64,000 nt of DNA, taken from JACVRM01 sp963839815. Lineage in GTDB: Bacteria > Actinomycetota > Thermoleophilia > Gaiellales > Gaiellaceae. The position numbers were made by a program, and so were the translations under genes. The first letter of the stretch is position 1; every line of letters starts with the position of its first letter. Below are positions 9,005 to 17,285 of this stretch, piece by piece. The notes below the pieces were generated by a model. It did not search any database. It saw only the letters and a list, made by a program, of their open reading frames with translations, and was not told the DNA's origin. The stretch spans positions 806,001 to 870,000 of the forward strand of contig CAWIWF010000006.1 in NCBI GenBank assembly GCA_963839815.1. The letters run 5' to 3'.

Positions 9005-9078
9005 CACTCCAGGCTGCCACGTCCGGCCCTGTCTGCCGAGCGGACGATCCCCTGGGCTCAGGGGTACGAACTACTGAT

Positions 9079-9981
9079 TCAGGTGCGGGCGGTCCGGACG
9101 GCAGTCGCGGCCGCGTTCCACGGGCTGACCGTCCGGAAGACGATCATCGCCGCTACCAGGCCGATCGCCGCGTTGAGGACGGTGACGCCCGCCTGCATGG
9201 TGACGGCGAAGGAGAGCGCCTCCGCGGCCGAGGCCACGCCGACGAGGACGTAGACGAGGAGCAGCTGCTGGGCTCCGACGCCGCCGGGCGCCGGCACCAT
9301 CGTCGAGGCTCCGGCGGCGACGACGACGGCCGCCGCCACGGTTGGCGACGCGCTCAGGTCGAAGGCCCACAGGAGCGCCCAGACAGCACCGATGCGGCAC
9401 GTCCAGGCGGCCGCCTGCAGGGAGGCGACCCCAGTGAGGTAGCGGCGCGGCCGGCGCAGGATCGCCATCCCCTGGGCGACGGCGTTGCCGAGGCGGCGGA
9501 CCCGGCCTCGCACCGCCGGCACGGCCAGCAGCGGCAGCGCGAGCGCGAGCAGCCCCAGCGGGATCACGGCCGTGCCGCCCGGCGTCGGCAGGCTCGGGGC
9601 CGGCACCGCCCCCAGCGCGGACGCGGCAGCCAGCAGCGAGAGCCCGACGAGGCTGTCGAAGAGGAGGATCACGGCGCCGCTGGAGGCGATCACGGGCACG
9701 GAGGAGCCGTGTAGTTGGGCCCGTACGAGCGCGACCTTCGCAGCCTCGCCGCCGCGCGCGGGCAGGAAGCCGTTCAGCGCCACCCCCACCGCGTAGGCGG
9801 CCCCGACACCGAGCACGGGCACACGCCGCTCGGGGTACGCGGCCGCGAGCACGTTGCGCCAGGCGAACGCGCGCAGGACGAGGTTCGCCGCCTGCAGCGC
9901 GACCGCCACGCCGACCGCCCGGCCGTCGAGGGCGGCGAGTGTGTCGGCTGCGGTCGCGACGAAGCTCAGGACGTCGGGCAC
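9079..9981 (-). CDS. Flippase-like integral membrane protein (LPG_synthase_TM / UPF0104 family)
   Basis: Protein of 300 residues made of about eight hydrophobic segments. The sequence LNGFLPARGGEAAKVALVR is the family signature near residue 75, and MVPAPGGVGAQQLLLVYVLVG near residue 230 is the second conserved loop. Members resemble the flippase domain of lysyl-phosphatidylglycerol synthases, without the transferase half, and are often next to glycolipid genes. The start ATG overlaps the end of the upstream phosphodiesterase gene by 16 nt, so the two are probably co-expressed and may handle the same lipid or headgroup. Cargo unknown. Confidence 0.8.
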   Translation of the reverse strand: MPDVLSFVATAADTLAALDGRAVGVAVALQAANLVLRAFAWRNVLAAAYPERRVPVLGVGAAYAVGVALNGFLPARGGEAAKVALVRAQLHGSSVPVIASSGAVILLFDSLVGLSLLAAASALGAVPAPSLPTPGGTAVIPLGLLALALPLLAVPAVRGRVRRLGNAVAQGMAILRRPRRYLTGVASLQAAAWTCRIGAVWALLWAFDLSASPTVAAAVVVAAGASTMVPAPGGVGAQQLLLVYVLVGVASAAEALSFAVTMQAGVTVLNAAIGLVAAMIVFRTVSPWNAAATAVRTART

Positions 9982-10664
9982 AGACCCCGGTCGGGCGCGC
10001 CGAGCTCGCCGGCGAGCAGTGCGAAGCGGTCGCTGATCAGACCGGTGACGCCCCAGTCGAGCAGCCGGCGCGCGAGCTCGGGCGTGTTGACCGGCCAGGT
10101 GAGGACGAGTCCCGCTCGCGACGTCAGCTCGCGGACGAGGGCAGGGCTGAGCAGTCGCTCGTGGATCGACACGCCGGCCAGGTCGCCGCCCCGGCGGCGC
10201 AGCTCGTCGAGCTGCTGCGGGCTGCCGACCGAGTGCACCACCTGGACGTCGTCACGGCCGTGGAAGGTCTCGAGCAGCCGCCAGCGGCGGGCGCACACGG
10301 TCAGATCCGGCCTGCGAGGGGCAGCGTCGAGCACGTCGAGAACTGCCTGCGCCAGGCGGGGGTCGCGTCCTTTCAGATCGAGGACGAGCTCGGTCGACGG
10401 GCCGAGAGCGCCGAGCAGGTCAGGCAGCAGCAAGCGCGGCGCGAATGCGCTCGCAAGCCGCCAGCGGTCCCAGAGCACGGGCAGCAGCCCGGCGGTCTTG
10501 AGGTGACGGATCTCCAGCCGGCCGCGGTGCAGGTAGACGTCGGCCTCCACGATTCGCGCTCCCTGCTGCTCGGCGGCTCGCAGGGAGGCGAGATCGTTCG
10601 CCGCACGGTGAGCAATCAGGCAGGGTCCGGCAAGCGCGTCGGCGCTCGTGTCGGGGGAAGACAC
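9966..10664 (-). CDS. Glycerophosphodiester phosphodiesterase family protein
   Basis: TIM-barrel enzyme of 232 residues. CLIAHRAAN at the N-terminus carries the first catalytic His, GARIVEADVYLHRGRLEI the metal-binding Glu-x-Asp and a His-like position, and VLDLKGRD the third acidic ligand; VNTPELARRLLDWGVTGLISD is the usual C-terminal strand. It should release glycerol-3-phosphate from glycerophosphodiesters. The sequence is compact; the canonical HRG is HRA here, and the expected second His of the family is replaced by the sequence around RHLKT, so activity may differ. Start is GTG at 10664, which has TACACT six nt upstream and no Shine-Dalgarno sequence, hence probably leaderless. Confidence 0.75.
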   Translation of the reverse strand: MSSPDTSADALAGPCLIAHRAANDLASLRAAEQQGARIVEADVYLHRGRLEIRHLKTAGLLPVLWDRWRLASAFAPRLLLPDLLGALGPSTELVLDLKGRDPRLAQAVLDVLDAAPRRPDLTVCARRWRLLETFHGRDDVQVVHSVGSPQQLDELRRRGGDLAGVSIHERLLSPALVRELTSRAGLVLTWPVNTPELARRLLDWGVTGLISDRFALLAGELGAPDRGLCPTS

Positions 10665-10670
10665 CCTCGG

Positions 10671-10676
10671 AGTGTA
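10671..10676 (-). promoter_or_regulatory. -10 element of leaderless glycerophosphodiesterase gene
   Basis: TACACT followed by exactly six nt (CCGAGG) and the GTG start. The spacing puts the transcription start at or next to the start codon. Confidence 0.55.
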
Positions 10677-10730
10677 GGGGCGTCGTGGGTGGCTCGGCTG
10701 GGCCCGGCCGGCGGCGACTCTCGGCCGAAG

Positions 10731-10750
10731 GCGAGACTCCCCGGTCTCGC
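10731..10750 (-). terminator. Hairpin downstream of P-type ATPase gene
   Basis: GCGAGAC and GTCTCGC form a perfect 7-bp stem with a six-nt loop, 58 nt after the ATPase stop. There is no U-tract, so intrinsic termination is uncertain. Confidence 0.45.
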
Positions 10751-10807
10751 TCAGGCTCGGCGCCCTGGTCTCGGCCGACGCCGTGAGCGACACGACCGGC
10801 ACCGGCG

Positions 10808-13333
10808 TCACCTCCTGCGGCGGAGACCCTTCACCAGCTCGTTCAGCGCGGCCGGAACCGCGGCGAGGAGCGCAACCGCCGCGAGCTCGAGGGCCCCCAG
10901 TGGCTCGGTGCCGAACGACCCTTGCAGAGCGGGCAGGTAGATCGTCAGCAGGAGCACGGCGGCCGACAGGACGACGCTTGCGACGAGCACACGATTCCGA
11001 GGCCCGCGCCAGGCGGGCAGCATGGGCGTGCGGATCGAGAACACGTAGACGAGCTCGGCGAGCGCGATCGTCGCGAAGGCCATCGTCTGCGCCGCCGCAG
11101 GAGCCAGTTCGCGGCCGAGCAGGTACGCGGCCGTGGCGGCCAGGCCGACCGCGGTGCCCGCCAGTAGCAGCGAGCCGCGCAACGGGCGGGCGAAGAGCGA
11201 CGTCCCACGGCGAGGCCCGCGCTCCATGGTGTGCGCCGACGCGGCGTCACGGGAGAGCGCGACCGCGGGGGCGCCGTCGGTGAGCAGGTTGATCGTCAGC
11301 ACCTGGACGACCGTCATCGGCACGCCGATACCCGCCAGGACGGCCACGCCGAAGAGCAGCACCTCGCCCAGGTTCGCCGAGAGCAGGAACGCAACGAAGG
11401 TGCGGACGTTGTCGTCGATCCGCCTGCCCTCGCGGATCGCGTCCACGATGGTCGCGAAGTCGTCGTCCGTGAGCACGATGTCGGCCGCCTCGCGCGCGGC
11501 CTGCGTGCCGCCGCGGCCCATCGCCACGCCCACGTCTGCGCGTCGCAGCGCCGGCGTGTCGTTGATCCCGTCGCCCGTCACCGCCACGACGTGGCCGGCG
11601 CGCTGGAGCGCCTCGACGAGCCGCAGCTTCTCCGCGGGAGTGACGCGGGCGAAGACCGAGCAGCCCGCGACTGCGACGGGCAGCTCGTCCGGGCCGTAGG
11701 CCGACAGCTCCGGGCCGCTCAGCAGCCGGTCGCCGTCGAGGTCGAGCCGTCGGGCGATGGCGGCCGCGGTCACCGGGTGGTCGCCCGTCAGCATCGCGAC
11801 GTCGATGCCCGCTCGCTTGGCCGCCCGTACGGCGTCGGCGGCCGTCTCGCGCAGGGGGTCGCGGATGCCGACGAGGCCCACCAGGTCGAGCCCGTCGTCG
11901 AGCATGTCGTCGTCCACGTCCTCGGTCACCGCGTGCTGACCGACGGCGAGCACCCGCAGGCCGTCTGCGGCCCACGCGGTGGCCTGCGCGAGCACCGCGT
12001 CGCGCTCGGCCGGTGTCAACTCGGCCCGTTCGGCCAGGACCTCGGGCGCGCCTTTCACCACCGCCTGGAGCCCTCTCTCGCTCTCGTAGACGCGGGTGAG
12101 CCGCTTGCGCCACGGGTCGAACGGCACCTCCCGCACGAGCCGTCGGCCGGTCGCGCTGCGGGGGTCGGGGCGGAGTGCGAGCAGAAAGGCCACGTCGACC
12201 GGGTCGCCGACCGGCTTCCCGTCGGCGAGCATCTGGGCAGCGGAGGCGAGCGCACCAACCTCGAGCACCTCCTCCGAGCTGTGGCCGTCGAGAGGGTGCA
12301 CCTCGACGACGCGCAGCTGGTTGAGCGTCAGCGTGCCCGTCTTGTCGGCGGCGATGACGGAGGCGCCGCCGAGCGTCTCGACGGCGGCGAGCCGCCGCAC
12401 GATCGCCCCGCGCGAGGCCATCTCCCGTGCACCCTGTGCGAGCGCGATCGTCACCGTGGCCGCGAGCCCTTCGGGGACGGCGGCGACGGCGACGGAGACG
12501 CCGACCAGAAAGGCCTCCTCGAGCGTGGCGCCGCGGGCGAGCATGCCGGCGGTGAGCGCCGCGGTCACCGCGATGCCGAGGGCGACCATCAGGCGCGAGA
12601 GACGCCCGAGCCGCCGCTGAAGCGGAGTTGGCGGCGGCTTCGCCACGGCGGTCAGACGGGCGACCGCCGCCATCTCGGTGGTCTGACCGGTGGCGGTGAC
12701 GAGGGCGCGGCTCTGCCCGCGCGTGACCCCGGTGCCGGCGAAGACCATGCAGGCACGCTCGGCCAGTGCCGTCCCCGGCGCGACCGGCGCGGGGCGCTTC
12801 TCGACCGGAACCGACTCTCCCGTGAGCGCCGACTCGTCCACCTCCAGGCCCGCCTCGTCCAGCACGCGGGCATCCGCGGGCACCCGGTCGCCTTCGCGCA
12901 GGACGGCGAGATCGCCGGGGACGACGTCGGCTGCCGGAACGCGGCGCTCGGCGCCGTCGCGCACGACCGTCGCCTCCGCCGAGACCATGCCGCGCAGCGC
13001 GAGCACGGCCCGCTCGGCGCCCGCCTCCTGGACGAAGCCGAGCACCGCGTTCAGCGCGACGATCGCCCCGATCACGCCCGCCTCCAGCTGCTCCCCGATC
13101 ACCGCCGAGACGATCGCCGCGCCGACGAGGAGGGCCACGAGCGGGTCGAAGAGCTGGCGCGCTGCGATCGCGATGTAGGCGGGGCGACGTGCCTCGGGCA
13201 GCACATTGAGTCCGTACGCGGCACGGCGTGCCTCGGCTCCCGCGGTGGTCAGACCCGCCTGCAGGTCGCCGAGGCCGAGCTGGCGCGCGACCTGGTCGGC
13301 GGGTGCGGCGTACGGAGGCGCGGCTGTCGCCAT
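10808..13333 (-). CDS. P-type (P2, calcium/magnesium-like) cation-transporting ATPase
   Basis: ATP-driven cation pump of 841 residues. Order: N-terminal cation-ATPase domain (QLGLGDLQAGLT), two membrane spans, actuator domain with LTGESVPVEK, spans containing VPEGLAATVTIALAQGAR (the PEGL motif of P2 pumps), phosphorylation site DKTGTLT, nucleotide domain with VKGAPEV, then MLTGDHPVTA and TGDGINDTPALRRADVGVAM, and the C-terminal spans with NLLTDGAPAVAL. Ca(II) export is most likely from PEGL and the NLLTDG span, but Mg or Mn is possible. I choose ATG at 13333 because GAAGGTGG lies just upstream; the frame stays open further back. A copy of the motif shared with the stress genes ends 34 nt before this start. 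Confidence 0.9.
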   Translation of the reverse strand: MATAAPPYAAPADQVARQLGLGDLQAGLTTAGAEARRAAYGLNVLPEARRPAYIAIAARQLFDPLVALLVGAAIVSAVIGEQLEAGVIGAIVALNAVLGFVQEAGAERAVLALRGMVSAEATVVRDGAERRVPAADVVPGDLAVLREGDRVPADARVLDEAGLEVDESALTGESVPVEKRPAPVAPGTALAERACMVFAGTGVTRGQSRALVTATGQTTEMAAVARLTAVAKPPPTPLQRRLGRLSRLMVALGIAVTAALTAGMLARGATLEEAFLVGVSVAVAAVPEGLAATVTIALAQGAREMASRGAIVRRLAAVETLGGASVIAADKTGTLTLNQLRVVEVHPLDGHSSEEVLEVGALASAAQMLADGKPVGDPVDVAFLLALRPDPRSATGRRLVREVPFDPWRKRLTRVYESERGLQAVVKGAPEVLAERAELTPAERDAVLAQATAWAADGLRVLAVGQHAVTEDVDDDMLDDGLDLVGLVGIRDPLRETAADAVRAAKRAGIDVAMLTGDHPVTAAAIARRLDLDGDRLLSGPELSAYGPDELPVAVAGCSVFARVTPAEKLRLVEALQRAGHVVAVTGDGINDTPALRRADVGVAMGRGGTQAAREAADIVLTDDDFATIVDAIREGRRIDDNVRTFVAFLLSANLGEVLLFGVAVLAGIGVPMTVVQVLTINLLTDGAPAVALSRDAASAHTMERGPRRGTSLFARPLRGSLLLAGTAVGLAATAAYLLGRELAPAAAQTMAFATIALAELVYVFSIRTPMLPAWRGPRNRVLVASVVLSAAVLLLTIYLPALQGSFGTEPLGALELAAVALLAAVPAALNELVKGLRRRR

Positions 13334-13366
13334 GTCCGCCACCTTCGCCTCGCGCGCACGTAGCGG

Positions 13367-13396
13367 CATCCGGAGGGTGCCCGGGACGGCCTGCGG
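13367..13396 (-). promoter_or_regulatory. Copy E of the shared 30-bp upstream motif
   Basis: Reads CCGCAGG near the 5' end and CCGGATG at the 3' end, with GATG 26 nt from the first C of CCGCA. The ATPase start codon follows 34 nt after GATG. Same layout as copies at 15263, 18959, 21129 and 21999. Confidence 0.5.
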
Positions 13397-13603
13397 GTTC
13401 TCCACATGCCGATGGGGCTCAGCCCGGATGCCGGCCAGGGCGGCGACGGCCACGATCGCGTCGAGATGACGACGGCTGCCACAGATGTCCGAGTCGCCGT
13501 GCGAGCACAGCGCCGTCACGGCGTGCCGCCCGCCGCGATGGCCGCCCGAACCCCACGAGGCAGGCGATGGTCGCCCGCCTCGCTCGAGTGAAGGAGAGCG
13601 TCA

Positions 13604-14842
13604 ATGACCGAGCGACCCACCCATGTCCTGATCGCCGGCGGCGGCGTCGCCGCGCTCGAGGCCGCGCTCGCCCTGCAGGAGCTGGCCGGGGACCGTGTCA
13701 CCGTCGAGCTGCTCGCCCCCGAGCCGCACTTCTGGTACCGCCCGCTGTCGGTCGCCGAGCCGTTCGGGCTCGGAGAGACGACCCGGTTCGAGCTCGGGGC
13801 GCTCGCCGAGCGCGCCGGTGCGACCTACACCCCCGGAGCGCTCGCAGCGGTCGATGCCCGCCACCACACGGCACGCACGACCGCGGGCACCACCATCCCC
13901 TACGACGTGCTCCTGATCGCGAGCGGCGCAGTGCCCGAGCCTGCCGTTCGCGGCGCGCTCACGTTCCGCGGGCCCGCCGACGTCGAGGCGCTCGGGCGGC
14001 TGCTGGCGGAGGTCGAGGCGGGCAACGTGCGTCGTACGGCGTTCGTCGTCCCCTGGGGCGCCGTCTGGTCGCTGCCTGTCTACGAGCTGGCGCTGATGAC
14101 TGCGGCGCGACTCCACTCGCTGGGTGTCGAGGGCGCGGACGTCGTGCTGGTGACGCCGGAGGACGAGCCGCTGGAGCTCTTCGGCCAGGCTGCCACCGAC
14201 GCCGTGCGGACGCTGCTCGAGGGGTACGGCATCGAGCTCCACACGAGCGTCTACCCGACCGCCGTCGTCGACGACGAGCTCTGGCTCGTGCCCTCCGGCA
14301 AGATCGCGGTCGACCGCGTGGTCGCCCTGCCGCGACTCCGTGGGCCCGGCATCGACGGGCTTCCGCAGACGGTGGGCGGCTTCATCCCGGTCGACACGCA
14401 CGGACGGGTCACGGGCGTCGACGACGTCTATGCCGCCGGTGACGCCACGAGCTTCCCGCTGAAGCAGGGCGGGATCGCCGCCCAGCAGGCGGAGGCGGCG
14501 GCCCAGGCGATCGCGGCCCACGCGGGCGCCGACCTGCGCCCGCGGGAGTTCAAGCCGGTGCTGCGCGGCTTGCTGCTGACCGGCAGCCGGCCGCAGTACC
14601 TGCGCCGCGAGCTGCGCGGCGGGGCGGGCGACACGTCGTGGGCGACCACCGACGCTCTCTGGTGGCCGCCGGCGAAGATCGTCGGCCGCTATCTCGCCCC
14701 CTTCCTGAGCGAGCTGTCCGGCACTGCGGGCGGCACCCGAGGCTCCCGTCCCACCGGGCGCGGTCCCGGTCGAGGTCGAGGTGGGGCGCGAGCAGCTGCA
14801 GCTGCTCGCAGCCCGGGAGCTCGCCGCAGCTGCGCCTGCTGA
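13604..14842 (+). CDS. FAD-dependent pyridine nucleotide-disulfide oxidoreductase (NDH-2/SQR-like)
   Basis: Flavoprotein of 412 residues as written. HVLIAGGGVAALEAALAL is the FAD-binding Rossmann motif, YDVLLIASGAVP the second FAD motif, and GVDDVYAAGDATSFPLKQGG the C-terminal FAD motif; KQGGIAAQQAE resembles quinone-reducing members. Cys pairs of thioredoxin reductase are absent, and so are the Cys of sulfide quinone reductase, so a membrane NADH:quinone role or similar is an inference. After SELSG (about 14730) the last 40 residues are Arg/Gly/Ala-rich and out of character, while a neighbouring frame continues sensibly into the CBS gene, so a frameshift is likely there. GAAGGAGAG precedes the ATG. 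Confidence 0.82.
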   Translation: MTERPTHVLIAGGGVAALEAALALQELAGDRVTVELLAPEPHFWYRPLSVAEPFGLGETTRFELGALAERAGATYTPGALAAVDARHHTARTTAGTTIPYDVLLIASGAVPEPAVRGALTFRGPADVEALGRLLAEVEAGNVRRTAFVVPWGAVWSLPVYELALMTAARLHSLGVEGADVVLVTPEDEPLELFGQAATDAVRTLLEGYGIELHTSVYPTAVVDDELWLVPSGKIAVDRVVALPRLRGPGIDGLPQTVGGFIPVDTHGRVTGVDDVYAAGDATSFPLKQGGIAAQQAEAAAQAIAAHAGADLRPREFKPVLRGLLLTGSRPQYLRRELRGGAGDTSWATTDALWWPPAKIVGRYLAPFLSELSGTAGGTRGSRPTGRGPGRGRGGARAAAAARSPGARRSCAC

Positions 14843-15245
14843 AGGGGGCGGCACCGCCGGCGAGGCGATGGCCGTCGATCCTCTCGTCGTCGAGCCCGAG
14901 GACACCCTCGGGCAGATCTCCGAGGAGATGCAGCGGCGCGGAGCCGGTGCGGCGCTGGTGGTGATGGCCGGCAGGCTGATCGGCGTTCTCACCTCACGCG
15001 ACCTGCTGCGCGCCTTCGCGGGCCGTGCCCACCCGAGCGAGGCTCGCGCGCGGGAGTGGATGACAGCCGAGCCGGTCGCGGTCACCCCGGAGACCGCCCT
15101 CGAGGCCGCTGTGACGCTCATGACGGAGTACGGCATCCACCACCTGCCGGTGGTCGAGGACGAGCGACCCGTCGGGATGCTCGGGCTGCGACAGGCGGTC
15201 CGGGAGACCCGCAGCCGGCCGCTGAAGGTCGGTCTCGGCCTCTGA
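14781..15245 (+). CDS. CBS-domain pair protein
   Basis: Two CBS domains occupy roughly residues 30-85 and 95-150: DPLVVEPEDTLGQISEEM with GRLIGVLTSRDLLRAF, then AVTPETALEAAVTLMTEYGI with LPVVEDERPVGMLGL. Such pairs bind adenylates and act as energy sensors. The start is unclear: GTG at 14781 overlaps the end of the oxidoreductase frame, and ATG at 14868 would begin right at the first domain. The same frame is open upstream to about 14735 and reads as plausible protein (PPGAVPVEVEVGREQLQLL), so this domain pair may actually be the C-terminus of the oxidoreductase, broken by one base. The next gene, a universal stress protein, fits a stress or energy role. Confidence 0.75.
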   Translation: MGREQLQLLAARELAAAAPAEGGGTAGEAMAVDPLVVEPEDTLGQISEEMQRRGAGAALVVMAGRLIGVLTSRDLLRAFAGRAHPSEARAREWMTAEPVAVTPETALEAAVTLMTEYGIHHLPVVEDERPVGMLGLRQAVRETRSRPLKVGLGL

Positions 15246-15262
15246 GCGGCCTGCGGGGTTTA

Positions 15263-15291
15263 CCGCAGGCGAATCGGGGCGCGTCCCGATG
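15263..15291 (+). promoter_or_regulatory. Copy A of the shared 30-bp upstream motif
   Basis: GGTTTACCGCAGGCGAATCG followed by the inverted repeat TCGGG-N6-CCCGA that ends in CCGATGG. GATG lies 25 nt after the start of CCGCA. The downstream universal stress gene starts 92 nt after GATG, the longest distance of the five copies. Confidence 0.55.
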
Positions 15292-15379
15292 GCGGCGCGC
15301 CCCGGTGCGGCAAGGCTGGACGGGACGAACAGACGACGACGTGCGAGGCGTGCCGTTTGCGCGCCGGAAGGAGGCAGCA

Positions 15380-16225
15380 GTGAACATGGAGGCAACCACT
15401 CACGGCGAGCAGCGCGTCAAGGCGCCGCCCGTCTTCGACCGCGTCCTGGTGGGCGTCGATGGCTCGCCCGCGAGCCACGAGGCCGCCTGGCAGGCCGCCA
15501 AGCTGCTCGAGCCGGATGGCGAGCTGACGCTCCTGGCCGCCTACGACATCGCGCCGGCGATCGTCGGGGGCACCGGTGCGGCCGTGCCGGCGTACTTCGA
15601 CGACGAGCTGCAGCGTGCCGCCGCCGAGAAGGCCGTGGCCGGCGCTGCAGAGGAGCTTGCGCCCCAGCGAACCGCGGAGACGAGGGTCGCCCGCGGCTGC
15701 TCATGGGACGCGCTGATGGACGAGGCGAAGCGCAGCGGCGCGACGCTGATCGTCGTCGGCTCGCACGGCACCGGTCGCGCCCGCGGCATCGTCATGGGGT
15801 CGACTGCCACTGAGCTCGTGCACAAGGCGCCGTGCTCGGTCCTCCTCAGCCGCTCCGACGGCGAGGGTTTTCCGCGCCGGATCGTGGTCGGCGTCGACGG
15901 ATCGGGCGAGTCGGCCGCGGCCTACGCGGTCGCCCGTGAACTCGCCGAGCGGACCGGTGCCGAGCTGTGGCCGGTCGTGGCGCACGGCGGTAAAGAGGTC
16001 GACCGGCGCCTCGTCGACGCGATCGTGGGGAGCCGCCGCGAGGACCTGCAGGATCACCCGGTCGGCGCGCTGGTGGCTGCGGCGGCCGACGCCGACCTCG
16101 TCGTCATCGGCAGCCGCGGCCTGCACGGCGTCCGTGCGCTCGGCTCCGTGTCCGAGCGCGTCGCGCACAAGGCGCGGGCCTCCGTGCTCGTCGTCCGGAC
16201 CACACCGGAGCCGGCGCGCGCGTGA
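15380..16225 (+). CDS. Universal stress protein, two Usp domains
   Basis: Tandem Usp domains of 281 residues. Domain 1 (about residues 18-150) starts RVLVGVDGSPASHEAAWQA and has VVGSHGTGRARGIVMGS, the ATP-binding G-2x-G-9x-G(S/T) motif. Domain 2 (about 160-275) starts RIVVGVDGSGESAAAYAVA and has VIGSRGLHGVRALGSVSER. Both ATP sites look intact. Two-domain Usp proteins are typical of actinobacterial dormancy and hypoxia regulons. GTG at 15380 has AAGGAGG five nt upstream; the ATG two codons later is less well spaced. It stands alone, with its own upstream motif and a perfect hairpin after its stop. Confidence 0.9.
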   Translation: MNMEATTHGEQRVKAPPVFDRVLVGVDGSPASHEAAWQAAKLLEPDGELTLLAAYDIAPAIVGGTGAAVPAYFDDELQRAAAEKAVAGAAEELAPQRTAETRVARGCSWDALMDEAKRSGATLIVVGSHGTGRARGIVMGSTATELVHKAPCSVLLSRSDGEGFPRRIVVGVDGSGESAAAYAVARELAERTGAELWPVVAHGGKEVDRRLVDAIVGSRREDLQDHPVGALVAAAADADLVVIGSRGLHGVRALGSVSERVAHKARASVLVVRTTPEPARA

Positions 16226-16242
16226 GCACGGCGCCGCCAGTT

Positions 16243-16283
16243 GGCGGGACGACCGCACGCGCGGGCGCGCGGGTCGTCCCGCC
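16243..16283. terminator. Perfect 12-bp inverted repeat after universal stress gene
   Basis: GGCGGGACGACC (16243-16254) and GGTCGTCCCGCC (16272-16283) pair perfectly across a 17-nt GC-rich loop. It lies 18 nt after one stop and 18 nt before the next GTG, so it could end the first transcript or be an operator for the second gene. No U-tract. Confidence 0.5.
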
Positions 16284-16301
16284 GTCTCCCCGGGGGCGAC
16301 G

Positions 16302-16625
16302 GTGAGCCGGGTCGCGGTCGTCGCCAGGCTGAAGCCGGGCGCCGAGCCGCGCGCCGCGGAGCTGCTGCGCCACGGTCCGCCGTTCGACCCGGGCGAGCAT
16401 GGCTTCGGGCGGCACGCCGTCTATCTCTCGGCGGCCGAGGTCATCTTCGTCTTCGAGGGCAACGAGGCCGAGTGGCGCCTCGACGACCTCACCGACGAGC
16501 TCGGCACGTGGCCGTTCGCAGCGGCCATCGACGCCTGGCGCCCGCTCCTCGACGGCCCGCCCCGGATCGCGCGCGTCAGCTACGCCTGGGAGAGCGGGCC
16601 GATGAGGGCCGGCCGGGGGCGCTGA
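16302..16625 (+). CDS. Small conserved-looking protein, function unknown
   Basis: Frame of 107 residues from GTG at 16302. It reads VSRVAVVARLKPGAEPRAAELL, then HAVYLSAAEVIFVFEGNEAEW, then ALxxW-like FAAAIDAWRPLLDGPPRIARVSY. The pattern of strands and helices resembles a dimeric alpha/beta barrel of the antibiotic-monooxygenase type, as in the protein at 22377, but no catalytic residue is recognisable. Its 3' end is convergent with the response regulator gene (3 nt apart). Role unknown; position suggests membership of the stress block. Confidence 0.65.
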   Translation: MSRVAVVARLKPGAEPRAAELLRHGPPFDPGEHGFGRHAVYLSAAEVIFVFEGNEAEWRLDDLTDELGTWPFAAAIDAWRPLLDGPPRIARVSYAWESGPMRAGRGR

Positions 16626-16628
16626 CCG

Positions 16629-17285
16629 CTACTCCTCCTCGGAGTCGGGCTCCTGCAGCAGTCCGTGCGCCAGGGCGTGCCGGACGAGCTCGGCACGGCT
16701 GTCCAGTCGCAGCTTGCGCATGATGTGCGCACGGTGCGTCTCGGCCGTGCGCACCGAGATGTAGAGCAGCCCCGCGATCTCCTGGTTCGTGTGCCCGAGT
16801 GCGAGGAGGCGCAGCACCTCGCGTTCCCGGTCGGTCAGGGGATCCTCCTCGGCTCGCTGCCGCTCCTCGACCTCGGCCGCCACCAGGCGGGCTCCGAGGG
16901 TCGGATGGACGTAGCGGCCGCCGGCGGCCACTTCCCGGATCGCCGTGACGACCTCGGCGTCGGCCGCCTCCTTGAGCAGGTAGCCGCTCGCTCCCGCAGC
17001 GAACGCCTCGCGGACGTAGCGCGGATCGTCGTGCATCGAGAGGATCAGCACCCTCGCGTCCGGAGCGTCCTTGAGCAGGTCTGGAATGGCCTCGACGCCG
17101 CTCTTGCCGGGCATCGTCACGTCGAGCACGATCACGTCGGGCTTGTGCGCGCGGGTCTCGAAGACCGCCTGGCGCGCGTCGGCGGCCTCGGCGACGACCT
17201 CGAGGTCGGCCTCGGCCTCCAGGAGCCGCCGCAGCCCGGAACGGACGATCGCATGGTCGTCCACGACGAGAACCCGGAGCGTCAC
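16629..17285 (-). CDS. NarL/LuxR-family response regulator
   Basis: Response regulator of 218 residues. Receiver domain (1-120): acidic VVDDH, phospho-acceptor Asp in VIVLDVTMPG, Thr/Ser in LILSMHDD, Lys in GYLLKEA. LuxR helix-turn-helix (150-210): LTDREREVLRLLALGHTNQEIAGLL then RTAETHRAHIMRKL. It overlaps the stop of the upstream histidine kinase gene by 4 nt, so the two form one operon and surely one signalling pair. The likely targets are the nearby units with the shared motif, by analogy with DevR/DosR next to its regulon; that link is inference. Confidence 0.93.
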   Translation of the reverse strand: MTLRVLVVDDHAIVRSGLRRLLEAEADLEVVAEAADARQAVFETRAHKPDVIVLDVTMPGKSGVEAIPDLLKDAPDARVLILSMHDDPRYVREAFAAGASGYLLKEAADAEVVTAIREVAAGGRYVHPTLGARLVAAEVEERQRAEEDPLTDREREVLRLLALGHTNQEIAGLLYISVRTAETHRAHIMRKLRLDSRAELVRHALAHGLLQEPDSEEE

